Shown one piece after another: positions 1-5,880 of a stretch of DNA of 5,880 nt. The DNA comes from Clostridium sp. CAG:508. GTDB lineage: Bacteria > Bacillota > Clostridia > TANB77 > CAG-508. The position numbers and the translations under genes were made by a program. The stretch covers positions 1 through 5,880 of the forward strand of contig FR889097.1 of the NCBI GenBank assembly GCA_000435755.1, read 5' to 3'. The notes beneath the pieces were generated by a model that did no database searches, was not told the DNA's origin, and saw only the letters and a list, made by a program, of their open reading frames with translations. Within the stretch, counting starts at the first letter, position 1. The number at the start of each line of letters is the position of its first letter.

Positions 1-23
1 AATTCCCAGTCAAACTGGGAATT
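1..23 (-). terminator. Intrinsic terminator hairpin after valS
   Basis: A perfect 10-bp inverted repeat (AATTCCCAGT, loop CAA, ACTGGGAATT) lies five bases past the valS stop codon. On the plus strand a T run follows it and runs up to the valS stop. The matching U run for valS transcription would lie just outside the window, so termination on the minus strand is inferred from position and symmetry. It may also stop plus-strand transcription arriving from a gene to the left. The stem could be longer, because its outer side is cut by the window edge. Confidence 0.75.
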
Positions 24-28
24 TTTTA

Positions 29-2668
29 TTATAGACTTTTGAGTCTTTCTTCAACTTTTTCAAGCATTTCTTTGTATTTAGCAAGTTTTGCTTTTTCTTC
101 ATTTATTTTCGCTTCTGGTGCTTTGTTTACAAAGCCAGGATTTGAAAGCATTTTTTCTCCTCTTGCAACTTCAGAAAGTAGTTTTTCTCTTTCACCTTGT
201 AGTCTTTGTTTTTCTGCTTCTAAATCTACCAATTCTTCAAATGGTATATATACTTCTATTCCATCTGCTAAAACTGACATCGCATTTTGAGGTATATTTT
301 CTTTGTTTTCTTGTATATCTATTTCATTTGCAAATCCTAATTTTTGTATCATTGCACTTGATTCTTTTAGCATATCATTTGCTGTTTTAGTTACAAATAT
401 CAACTTAGATTTTTTACTTGGATGAACATTTAAGTTTGTACGTAAATTTCTAATTCCAACTATTATTGTTTTTAATTTTTCTATTTGCTCTTCTTCTTTT
501 TCAAATGATAAACTTTCTGTATATTCTGGCCATTTTGAAATCATTATACTTTCGTCATTATGATATAGTTGCATATATATTTTTTCTGTTACAAATGGCA
601 TTACTGGATGTAATAATTTTAATGAATCTTTTAATACTTTGTTTAAAGTATATTGTGCAGCAAATTTTGTTGTGCAATTTTCGTCATATAAACGAGATTT
701 TACCATTTCAATATACCAATCACAGAATTCATTCCAAATAAAGTCATATACTTTTTGTGTTGCAATTCCAAGTTCAAAGTTCTCTAAGTTATTAGTTACT
801 TCTTTAACTAATTTATTTAATTTAGATAAAATCCATTTATCTTCATAACATAGGTTTGCTGGCAATTTATCTTCTGCTAATTTTGAGCCATTTTCTGGCA
901 TATTGCTTAAAACAAATTTTGATGCATTCCATAACTTGTTTGCAAAGTTTGATGCTGATTCTAATTTTTCAGGCATATATCTAATATCATTTCCTGGTGA
1001 TATTCCTAAAACTAGTGAAAATCTTAATGCGTCTGTGCCATATTTTGCAATAATTTCTAATGGATCAATTCCATTGCCTATACTCTTAGACATTTTTCTT
1101 CCTAGGCTATCACGTACTATTCCATGGATAAATACTTTATCAAATGGTACTTGGCCTGTATGTTCTAATGCCGAGAATATCATTCTTGCTACCCAGAAGA
1201 ATATTATATCATAACCTGTAACTAATGTACTTGTTGGGTAGAAGTATTTATAATCCTCAGTTTGCTCTGGCCAACCTAATGTTGAAAATGGCCATAATGC
1301 AGAACTAAACCATGTATCTAATGTGTCTTCATCTTGTTTTAAATTTGTGCTTCCACATTTTGTACATTTATGTGGCTCTTCTTTTGATACTATAACCTCT
1401 CCACATTCTTGACAATAATATGCTGGTATTCTATGTCCCCACCATAATTGTCTTGAGATACACCAGTCTTGAATATTTTCCATCCAGTTGTAATAAATTT
1501 TATCAAATCTTTCAGGTACAAATTCTACTTTTCCTGTTCTAACTGCTTCAATAGCTGGTTTTGCTAAAGGTTCCATTTTTACAAACCATTGCTCAGAAAT
1601 ATGTGGCTCAATTGTATGGTGGCAACGATAGCATTTTCCTACATTGTGATTATAGTCTTCTATTTTTACTAAGTATCCTTCTTTTTGTAATCTTTCAACT
1701 ATTTTTTCTCTTGCTTCATACATATCCATACCTTTGTATTCAGGTACTAAATTGTTCATTTTGAATTCTTCGTCAAATACAGGTATAATTTCTAAGTTAT
1801 GTTTTAAGGCTGCTTGATAATCATTTGGATCATGTGCAGGTGTAAGTTTTACGGCACCTGTTCCAAATTCTTTTTCTACGAAGTCGTCTGCTATAATAGG
1901 AATCTCTTTATTCATAATTGGTAATATTACAGTTTTTCCTACTAAGTCTTTATATCTTTCATCATCCGGATGTACTGCAATTCCTGTGTCTCCTAACATT
2001 GTTTCTGGCCTTGTAGTTGCTACTATAACAAATTTACCTTCTTCTCCTTTTACTGGATACTTAACATGCCATAAATGTGTTGGTTCTTCTTCATATTCTA
2101 CTTCTGCATCTGAAATTGAAGTATTGCAATATGGACACCAATTTATCATTCTCTTGCCTTTGTAAATTAGTCCTTTATTGTATAGGTCTATAAATACTTC
2201 TGTTACTGCATTAGATAAGCCTTCATCCATTGTAAATCTTTCTCTAGACCAATCACAAGAACAACCTAATTTCTTAAGTTGGTTTAATATAGTTCCACCA
2301 TATTCTTCTTTCCATTCCCATGCTCTTTTTAAGAAACCATCTCTACCAAGGTCTTCTTTTGTAATTCCTTCTGCTTTTAGTTTTTCAACTATTTTAGCTT
2401 CTGTTGCAATTGAAGCATGGTCTGTTCCTGGAACCCATAAAGTATTAAACCCTTGCATTCTTTTATATCTAATCAAAATATCTTGCAAAGTTTCGTCAAG
2501 AGCATGACCCATATGCAATTTACCTGTAATGTTTGGCGGTGGAATTACTATTGTATATGGCTTTTTGGTTTTGTCATCAGATGGTTTAAAATAGCCCTTT
2601 TCATTCCAATTTTTATAAATTTTCTCTTCAAAAGTTTGTGGTTCAAACTTTCCTTCTAATTCGTGCAT
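29..2668 (-). CDS. valS: Valine--tRNA ligase (ValRS), complete
   Basis: Cytoplasmic class I aminoacyl-tRNA synthetase that charges tRNA-Val with valine using ATP and edits mischarged threonine. The 879 residues match the usual bacterial length. The Rossmann catalytic core has the HIGH motif as HMGH (52-55, after PPPNITGKL) and KMSKS at 525-529. The CP1 editing domain, roughly 200-340, carries TTRPETMLGDT (218-228) and GTGAVKLTPAHDPND (269-283). Cysteine pairs at 178/181, 346/349, 419/422 and 435/438 look like zinc-binding knuckles. WWGHRIP (409-415) and DTWFSSALWPFSTLGWP (451-467) are typical ValRS signatures. The C-terminal part has an anticodon-binding helical domain and, from about 813 to the end, the charged coiled-coil arm. 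The ATG is preceded by a strong Shine-Dalgarno. The gene is alone behind a T-box leader and ends at a hairpin, which suggests a monocistronic, valine-tRNA-controlled unit. The stop is TAA. No defect is visible. Confidence 0.98.
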   Translation of the reverse strand: MHELEGKFEPQTFEEKIYKNWNEKGYFKPSDDKTKKPYTIVIPPPNITGKLHMGHALDETLQDILIRYKRMQGFNTLWVPGTDHASIATEAKIVEKLKAEGITKEDLGRDGFLKRAWEWKEEYGGTILNQLKKLGCSCDWSRERFTMDEGLSNAVTEVFIDLYNKGLIYKGKRMINWCPYCNTSISDAEVEYEEEPTHLWHVKYPVKGEEGKFVIVATTRPETMLGDTGIAVHPDDERYKDLVGKTVILPIMNKEIPIIADDFVEKEFGTGAVKLTPAHDPNDYQAALKHNLEIIPVFDEEFKMNNLVPEYKGMDMYEAREKIVERLQKEGYLVKIEDYNHNVGKCYRCHHTIEPHISEQWFVKMEPLAKPAIEAVRTGKVEFVPERFDKIYYNWMENIQDWCISRQLWWGHRIPAYYCQECGEVIVSKEEPHKCTKCGSTNLKQDEDTLDTWFSSALWPFSTLGWPEQTEDYKYFYPTSTLVTGYDIIFFWVARMIFSALEHTGQVPFDKVFIHGIVRDSLGRKMSKSIGNGIDPLEIIAKYGTDALRFSLVLGISPGNDIRYMPEKLESASNFANKLWNASKFVLSNMPENGSKLAEDKLPANLCYEDKWILSKLNKLVKEVTNNLENFELGIATQKVYDFIWNEFCDWYIEMVKSRLYDENCTTKFAAQYTLNKVLKDSLKLLHPVMPFVTEKIYMQLYHNDESIMISKWPEYTESLSFEKEEEQIEKLKTIIVGIRNLRTNLNVHPSKKSKLIFVTKTANDMLKESSAMIQKLGFANEIDIQENKENIPQNAMSVLADGIEVYIPFEELVDLEAEKQRLQGEREKLLSEVARGEKMLSNPGFVNKAPEAKINEEKAKLAKYKEMLEKVEERLKSL

Positions 2669-2676
2669 TTTACATT

Positions 2677-2683
2677 CCTCCTT
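2677..2683 (-). promoter_or_regulatory. valS ribosome binding site
   Basis: AAGGAGG on the minus strand lies 8 bases before the ATG at 2668, close to a perfect match to the 16S anti-Shine-Dalgarno. It fixes the valS start. It lies downstream of the leader terminator, so only antiterminated transcripts carry it. Confidence 0.9.
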
Positions 2684-2686
2684 ATT

Positions 2687-2720
2687 AAAACAAAAATCCT
2701 CGCCCTGAAATAAGGGCGAG
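2687..2720 (-). terminator. Leader terminator of the valS T-box
   Basis: On the minus strand, CTCGCCCT (2720-2713), a 6-base loop and AGGGCGAG (2706-2699) form a perfect 8-bp GC-rich stem. A U tract follows (five T, G, four T). Its 5' arm is the same stretch the antiterminator needs (CTCGC at 2720-2716 and CCTTA at 2715-2711), so the two structures exclude each other. This is the OFF state when tRNA-Val is charged. Confidence 0.93.
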
Positions 2721-2937
2721 CTATTATTCTCACGGTACCACCTTAATTTAACAATTTTATTGTTAACCTTAGTTACTTTTAACGCAAGTTATACGGATAA
2801 ATTTACTACTATTTCAATTTATCGGCTCCAAAGCTACCTTCAGTTTTCTATACTATCAGAAGCTTACAGCCGGTGACTTCTGTTCTCTTTATAGTTAGTT
2901 AAAACTTACTTCTCTTTTTCTTTGCCTTTAAAACTAT
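2691..2937 (-). promoter_or_regulatory. T-box riboswitch leader of valS (specifier GUA)
   Basis: A tRNA-sensing leader: uncharged tRNA-Val pairs through its anticodon with the specifier and through its NCCA end with the T-box bulge, allowing read-through into valS. Seen in sequence: Stem I base GGCAAAG (2926-2920) opposite CTTTGGAGCC (2833-2824), AGUA (2910-2907), helix AGTTTT (2906-2901) with AAAACT (2847-2842), then GAAG (2841-2838) and the specifier GUA (2837-2835). The distal Stem I hairpin is CAGAAG/CTTCTG (2882-2857). Two more hairpins are GATAAATT/AATTTATC (2823-2796) and TTAACAA/TTGTTAA (2766-2748). The T-box is AAGGTGGTACCGTG (2744-2731). Its UGGU (2740-2737) would pair with an ACCA tRNA end, fitting the A73 discriminator of tRNA-Val. 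The antiterminator is TAAGG/CCTTA plus GTGAG/CTCGC around the 7-base bulge UGGUACC. Family identity is secure. The specifier register is an inference, because GGU overlaps it by one base. Confidence 0.95.
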
Positions 2938-2942
2938 AATCT

Positions 2943-2971
2943 ATATTACCACATTTTGGTAGCTATTGCAA
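2943..2971 (-). promoter_or_regulatory. Sigma-A promoter of the valS T-box transcript
   Basis: On the minus strand, TTGCAA (2971-2966) and TAATAT (2948-2943) are separated by exactly 17 bases. TGG directly before the -10 makes it an extended -10 promoter. The expected transcription start, at about 2937-2935, falls just before the first T-box Stem I elements. This agreement with the RNA structure supports the call. Each hexamer alone matches consensus at only 4 of 6 positions. Confidence 0.7.
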
Positions 2972-3012
2972 GAGTTTTTTTAATTTTTATTGCTTTTGGT
3001 TATTCTTTATTG

Positions 3013-3040
3013 TTCACATGTGAAGCACACTTTGCTTCGC
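3013..3040. repeat. Two overlapping inverted repeats between the 119-aa gene and valS promoter
   Basis: TTCACATGTGAA (3013-3024) is a perfect 12-base palindrome. It shares GTGAA with a second inverted repeat, GTGAAGCA (3020-3027), a 5-base loop and TGCTTCGC (3033-3040). The second repeat is 8 bp with one G-U pair when read on the plus strand, and has one mismatch on the minus strand. It begins 8 bases after the stop codon of the minus-strand 119-aa gene. No U tract follows on either strand, so it is not a standard intrinsic terminator. It could stabilise the 3' end of the upstream mRNA, bind a dimeric regulator, or mean nothing. Confidence 0.4.
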
Positions 3041-3048
3041 TACATACG

Positions 3049-3408
3049 CTATAATTTTGTGTCATCTATATTATCAAACAAATCTTTACATTCTTTCCAA
3101 TTTGCTACTTTTATGTTTTCATATTCATTGCTTAATTTTTCTAATATTTGTTTTGTTTCATCTGTAGAATTTAGGTCAACTGCAATTATATTTTTTATAT
3201 TTTCTTCTTTTCCATAAATTATTCTAAATAATGTTGTCCTTATAAAGCCTTCTATTTGGTTAGCTTGATTTTTTACTGCCACTATTATATATATTCCATT
3301 TGATTTTAAATTTGTATATGTATATGTGTAAATTATGGTTTTTATGAGTTCTATTAAACCATATATTGCTAATACCCACACTATTCCTTTAAATATAAAG
3401 TCTAACAT
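3049..3408 (-). CDS. Small membrane-anchored protein with partial GT2-like fold (unknown function)
   Basis: A 119-residue protein I cannot name. Residues about 4-27 are hydrophobic (a likely single membrane segment with few charges), followed by the odd run TYTYT (28-32). Residues 38-105 resemble the start of a GT-A fold, family 2 glycosyltransferase: first strand GIYIIVAVKNQ (38-48) with a helix after it, then NIIAVDLNSTDET (73-85), equivalent to the usual VVDDGSTD-T nucleotide-sugar motif, a helix, and a third strand ENIKVANW (97-104). The metal-binding DxD and the acceptor-binding half are missing, as a full enzyme would need over 200 residues. No remnant of them follows in the remaining ~80 bases before the valS promoter, so this looks like a short protein family rather than a fresh truncation. 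The start at 3408 is chosen because AAGGAGA lies 8 bases upstream. A longer in-frame reading to 3633 would run antisense through the pseudouridine synthase. Sugar transfer activity is doubtful, and a binding or scaffold role is only a guess. The stop is TAG. Confidence 0.75.
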   Translation of the reverse strand: MLDFIFKGIVWVLAIYGLIELIKTIIYTYTYTNLKSNGIYIIVAVKNQANQIEGFIRTTLFRIIYGKEENIKNIIAVDLNSTDETKQILEKLSNEYENIKVANWKECKDLFDNIDDTKL

Positions 3409-3416
3409 TTGCACTT

Positions 3417-3424
3417 TCTCCTTT
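3417..3424 (-). promoter_or_regulatory. Ribosome binding site of the 119-aa gene
   Basis: AAAGGAGA on the minus strand ends 8 bases before the ATG at 3408. It decides the start in favour of the 119-residue form over the longer open frame. Confidence 0.75.
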
Positions 3425-3430
3425 TGCTCT

Positions 3431-3436
3431 ATTTTA
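3431..3436 (-). promoter_or_regulatory. Possible -10 box of the 119-aa gene
   Basis: TAAAAT on the minus strand is placed so that transcription would start near 3425, giving a leader of about 17 bases that just includes the ribosome binding site. No convincing -35 box lies 16-18 bases upstream (the best is GTAACC), so this is weak. The gene is divergent from its upstream neighbour, so it needs some promoter in 3409-3499 or within the opposite gene. Confidence 0.3.
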
Positions 3437-3463
3437 TGCCTTGTAATTTTTTTGGTTACTTTT

Positions 3464-3492
3464 TTGACATTGCATACGAAAAAGTGTATACT
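3464..3492 (+). promoter_or_regulatory. Near-consensus sigma-A promoter giving a leaderless mRNA
   Basis: TTGACA (3464-3469, perfect consensus) and TATACT (3487-3492, 5 of 6) are separated by exactly 17 bases. The expected transcription start, 6-8 bases after the -10, falls on A3498 to A3500, and A3500 is the first base of the pseudouridine synthase ATG. The 5' untranslated region would therefore be 0-2 bases long and have no room for a Shine-Dalgarno. Confidence 0.85.
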
Positions 3493-3499
3493 AGAACAT

Positions 3500-4354
3500 A
3501 TGAAAGAGATTATAGTTGATAAAAAATATGATGGAAAGAAATTGAATAGTTTTTTATTAGATAGTTTTGATGGGCTTAAGCTTAATACTTTATATAAAGC
3601 TTTGCGAAAAAAAGATGTTAGAGTAAATGACACTAGGATTTCTGATAATGTTATTATACATTCTGGTGATGTTATAAAAATATTTATTCCTGATGAGCAA
3701 TTATTTAGTAAAAATAATTTTAATATTGATATTATTTATGAAGATGATAATATTGTGGTTGTAAATAAGCCTGCTGAAATTGAAGTAGTTGGTGAGAACA
3801 GCTTAACTAGTGAACTTTGTAAATATTATAACATTGCTTTTATTTTTCCTTGTCATCGTTTAGATAGAAATACTACTGGATTGGTTTTGTTTGCCAAAAA
3901 TGAAGAAGCTTTAAATATTCTGTTAGATAAGTTTAAAAATCGTGAAATCGAAAAGCATTATAAGGCTTTGGTTTATGGTATTCCTCGTAAAAAAGAAGAT
4001 ACTTTAACAGCATATCTTTTTAAGGATGCAAAAAAATCTTTGGTATATATTTCTGATGTTCCTAAAAAAGGGTACGAAAAAATTATTACTTCATATAAGG
4101 TAATTAGTTGTAATAATAAGAATAACACTAGTTTGTTGGATGTTAATTTACATACTGGTAAGACTCACCAAATAAGAGCTCATTTAGCTCATATTGGTTA
4201 TCCTATTATCGGTGACGGAAAATACGGAGACAGAGAAATCAATAAAAAGTTTGGATATAAGTACCAACAGCTTTGTAGCCGTTCTTTAAGGTTTTGTTTT
4301 AAAACTGATGCAGGTATCTTAAATTATTTGAATAACAAAAACGTGTCAATTTAA
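3500..4354 (+). CDS. RluA-family pseudouridine synthase with S4 domain
   Basis: Converts specific uridines to pseudouridine in RNA, probably 23S rRNA, in the cytoplasm; the exact target cannot be read from sequence. The 284 residues begin with an S4-like RNA-binding domain (about 12-64, including RVNDTRISDNVIIHSGDVIKI). The catalytic domain has EDDNIVVVNKPAEIEV (81-96) and the signature HRLDRNTTG (119-127). Asp122 in it is the expected catalytic nucleophile, with TTG where many relatives have TSG. The conserved HTGKTHQIRAHLAHIGYPIIGD (218-239) and the C-terminal QLCSRSLRF (257-265) follow. This order matches the RluC/RluD branch. The ATG at 3500 is chosen because the S4 domain begins right after it, and an extension upstream (to 3335) would run through the promoter and antisense to the neighbouring gene. 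No ribosome binding site precedes it, and the promoter predicts a leaderless message. It is monocistronic, ending at a strong hairpin. The stop is TAA. Confidence 0.93.
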   Translation: MKEIIVDKKYDGKKLNSFLLDSFDGLKLNTLYKALRKKDVRVNDTRISDNVIIHSGDVIKIFIPDEQLFSKNNFNIDIIYEDDNIVVVNKPAEIEVVGENSLTSELCKYYNIAFIFPCHRLDRNTTGLVLFAKNEEALNILLDKFKNREIEKHYKALVYGIPRKKEDTLTAYLFKDAKKSLVYISDVPKKGYEKIITSYKVISCNNKNNTSLLDVNLHTGKTHQIRAHLAHIGYPIIGDGKYGDREINKKFGYKYQQLCSRSLRFCFKTDAGILNYLNNKNVSI

Positions 4355-4370
4355 AGATATTGTATAAATA

Positions 4371-4412
4371 ATAGGTGTTGATATAGTCTTATATCAACAC
4401 CTATATTTTTTT
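4371..4412 (+). terminator. Intrinsic terminator shared by convergent genes
   Basis: A perfect 15-bp stem (4371-4385 with 4390-4404, beginning ATAGGTGTTG) with the 4-base loop GTCT is followed by A and a run of seven T (4406-4412). This is a strong terminator for the pseudouridine synthase. The T run overlaps the ftsH stop codon (4411-4413 on the opposite strand). In the ftsH direction the same hairpin starts six bases after the stop, but it is followed only by an A/T-mixed stretch, so it should be weaker there. Confidence 0.9.
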
Positions 4413-5880
4413 ATTTTATTATTTCTTCAAATTCTTCTGCTGATATAACTTCTTTTTGTATTAAAACTTCTGCTACAACATGTAGTTTGTCCATATTATT
4501 TGTTAATATTGTTTGTGCTCTTGCATATGCTGTATCTAGCATAATTTTAACTTCTGCACCAATTGCATCTCCAAATTTCTCTCCTAATAGTTGTAATTCA
4601 TATGGGTCTTTTTCTGTATTTATTGAAATTGGTCCTAAGTTATCACTCATTCCATATTTTATAATCATATCTTTTGCAATTTGTGTTGCTACTTCAATAT
4701 CGTTACTTGCACCTGTTGAAATATCATTTAGTACTAATTTTTCTGCTGCTCTACCACCAAGTAATGCAATTAGTTTCTCTTCCATTTCTGTTTTTGAAAT
4801 ATAGTACTTATCCTCGTTTGTTTTATACATTGTGTAACCACCTGCAACTCCACGAGGTATAATTGATACTTCTTTTATATCTTTTTGTGTTTCTAATTGA
4901 CTACTTACTATAGCATGTCCTGCTTCATGGAAAGCTGTAAGTCTTTTATCTTTTTCTGATATTACTCTGCTTTGCTTCTCTAGCCCAACTGTCACTTTTT
5001 TAACAGCTTCTTCAATATCATTTTGAGTTATTGCTTCATGTTTTTTTATTGTAGCAATAATTGCCGCTTCATTTAAAATATTTGCAAGTTCAGCTCCTGT
5101 AAATCCTGCTGTATCTCCTGCAATATCTTTCATACTAACATTGTCTGCAAACTTTTTGTCTTTTGCATGGATTTTTAGTATTTCCTCTCTACCTTTCATA
5201 TCTGGAAGAGCTATTGTAATTTGTCTGTCAAATCTGCCTGGTCTTAGTAATGCTTTGTCTAACATTTCTGGTCTATTTGTTGCAGCTAAAACTATAATTG
5301 TTTCTTCTGTATCAAATCCGTCCATTTCAACTAACAATTGATTTAGAGTTTGGTTATTTTCTGTTTCTGCTCCACTTCCACTTGTTCTTCTTGATCCAAT
5401 TGCATCTATTTCATCTATAAATACTATACATGGTGCAATTTTTTTAGCTTTTTCAAATAATTTTCTAACTCTTGATGCTCCTAGACCAGCAAACATTTCT
5501 ATAAATTCAGAACCACTCATTGAGATAAATGGAACTTTTGCTTCTCCTGCAATTGCTTTTGCAATTAAAGTTTTACCTGTACCTGGTTGTCCACAAAGTA
5601 ATACACCTCTAGGAATTTTGGCACCCATCTCATAGAATTTTTTAGGTTCTTTTAAGAAGTCAACTATTTCTATCATTTCATTTTTTTCTTCATCTAAACC
5701 TGCAACATCATTAAACTTTATTTTTGACTTTGTTGTCTCTGCATCATAAACTTTTCCTTTATCACCTAAGCCTTGCATTTTAAATACTGCCACAAATAAC
5801 ACTAGTAAGAGTATTGTTGGCAATAGTGAAAATAAGTATTGGAAAGCTGTATAAAACACGTTTTGTTGCTTTTGAATTAG
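4411..5880 (-). CDS. ftsH: ATP-dependent zinc metalloprotease FtsH, 5' end outside window
   Basis: Membrane-anchored AAA+ protease that unfolds and degrades membrane and short-lived cytoplasmic proteins as a hexamer. The frame is open to the window edge, so 489 residues are visible. The missing N-terminus should hold the first membrane segment and most of the extracytoplasmic domain. Numbered from the first visible codon (5880): membrane segment about 13-33, Walker A GQPGTGKT (97-104), pore loop FAGLG (130-134), Walker B IVFIDE (152-157), second region of homology ATNRPEMLDKALLRPGRFDR (200-219) with its arginine fingers, zinc motif HEAGH (318-322), and the third zinc ligand Asp394 in ASNDIEVAT. 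Two variations are visible: Gln in place of the usual Pro in GPPGTGKT, and FAGLG where most FtsH have FVGVG. The C-terminus ends right after the protease helices (EEFEEIIK), with no long tail. A GTG at 5859 could look like a start, but it is an internal valine with open frame before it. The stop is TAA. Confidence 0.95.
   Translation of the reverse strand, partial: LIQKQQNVFYTAFQYLFSLLPTILLLVLFVAVFKMQGLGDKGKVYDAETTKSKIKFNDVAGLDEEKNEMIEIVDFLKEPKKFYEMGAKIPRGVLLCGQPGTGKTLIAKAIAGEAKVPFISMSGSEFIEMFAGLGASRVRKLFEKAKKIAPCIVFIDEIDAIGSRRTSGSGAETENNQTLNQLLVEMDGFDTEETIIVLAATNRPEMLDKALLRPGRFDRQITIALPDMKGREEILKIHAKDKKFADNVSMKDIAGDTAGFTGAELANILNEAAIIATIKKHEAITQNDIEEAVKKVTVGLEKQSRVISEKDKRLTAFHEAGHAIVSSQLETQKDIKEVSIIPRGVAGGYTMYKTNEDKYYISKTEMEEKLIALLGGRAAEKLVLNDISTGASNDIEVATQIAKDMIIKYGMSDNLGPISINTEKDPYELQLLGEKFGDAIGAEVKIMLDTAYARAQTILTNNMDKLHVVAEVLIQKEVISAEEFEEIIK

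Noticed and set aside
39..2659. Several plus-strand open frames opposite valS
   Set aside because: Low-complexity hydrophobic translations with no ribosome binding sites or family motifs; they are mirror images of the strongly supported valS gene.
2872..2880. GAA-GUC-ACC in the distal part of Stem I as an alternative valine specifier
   Set aside because: GAAG pairs with CTTC in the distal hairpin, and the triplet is not opposite the AGUA motif or next to the Stem I base.
3020..3040. Hairpin as an intrinsic terminator of the 119-aa gene
   Set aside because: No U tract follows on the minus strand (the sequence after it is ATGTGAACAATAAAG), so it does not meet the usual definition.
3335..3499. 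55-residue N-terminal extension of the pseudouridine synthase frame
   Set aside because: It runs through the promoter at 3464-3492 and antisense to the start of the 119-aa gene, has no ribosome binding site, and is not part of the S4-first domain order of the family.
3409..3633. 75-residue N-terminal extension of the 119-aa protein
   Set aside because: It is antisense to the pseudouridine synthase coding region and its promoter, while a good ribosome binding site sits right before the ATG at 3408.
4487..5341. Plus-strand open frames opposite ftsH
   Set aside because: Same reason: Ser/Ile/Leu-rich antisense shadows of a clearly coding minus-strand gene, with no initiation signals.
5857..5859. 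GTG as an ftsH start codon
   Set aside because: The frame stays open to the window edge and an FtsH needs a further N-terminal membrane segment and an extracytoplasmic domain; this is an internal valine codon.
1..5880. tRNA or rRNA genes, CRISPR arrays, insertion sequences, phage genes
   Set aside because: No cloverleaf, regularly spaced direct repeats, transposase motifs or terminal repeats were seen; the intergenic space is accounted for by the regulatory elements listed.

Overview
The window looks like chromosomal housekeeping DNA from a low-GC Gram-positive bacterium, most likely an AT-rich, perhaps uncultured, member of the Clostridia. The support is strong A+T bias, purine-rich AAGGAG-type ribosome binding sites, a tRNA-sensing T-box leader in front of an aminoacyl-tRNA synthetase, and clostridial-looking ValRS and FtsH sequences. 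Genus and species cannot be assigned from the sequence alone.

Layout, left to right. (1) A palindromic terminator (1-23) closes a complete valS gene on the minus strand (29-2668, 879 aa). (2) Upstream of valS, 2687-2971 holds a complete T-box regulatory unit: an extended -10 promoter, Stem I with an AGUA/GAA specifier loop and a GUA valine specifier, two intermediate hairpins, the T-box with UGGU, an antiterminator and the competing intrinsic terminator. (3) At 2972-3048 there is a short non-coding stretch with two overlapping inverted repeats. (4) A 119-aa minus-strand gene (3049-3408) encodes one N-terminal membrane segment followed by what looks like only the first half of a family 2 glycosyltransferase fold. 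(5) Divergent from it, on the plus strand, is an RluA-family pseudouridine synthase (3500-4354). Its near-perfect sigma-A promoter sits so close to the ATG that the mRNA should be leaderless. (6) A 15-bp perfect hairpin (4371-4404) separates it from the convergent ftsH gene (4411 to beyond 5880, minus strand), whose 5' end is cut off by the window edge.

The genes share a translation and protein quality-control theme (tRNA charging, RNA modification, membrane proteolysis) but do not form one operon. valS has its own promoter and attenuator, the synthase is a single divergent unit, and ftsH converges on it. I found no mobile element, CRISPR array, tRNA, rRNA or phage gene, and no clear new multi-gene system. 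The most unusual items are the predicted leaderless mRNA and the half-length glycosyltransferase-like membrane protein.
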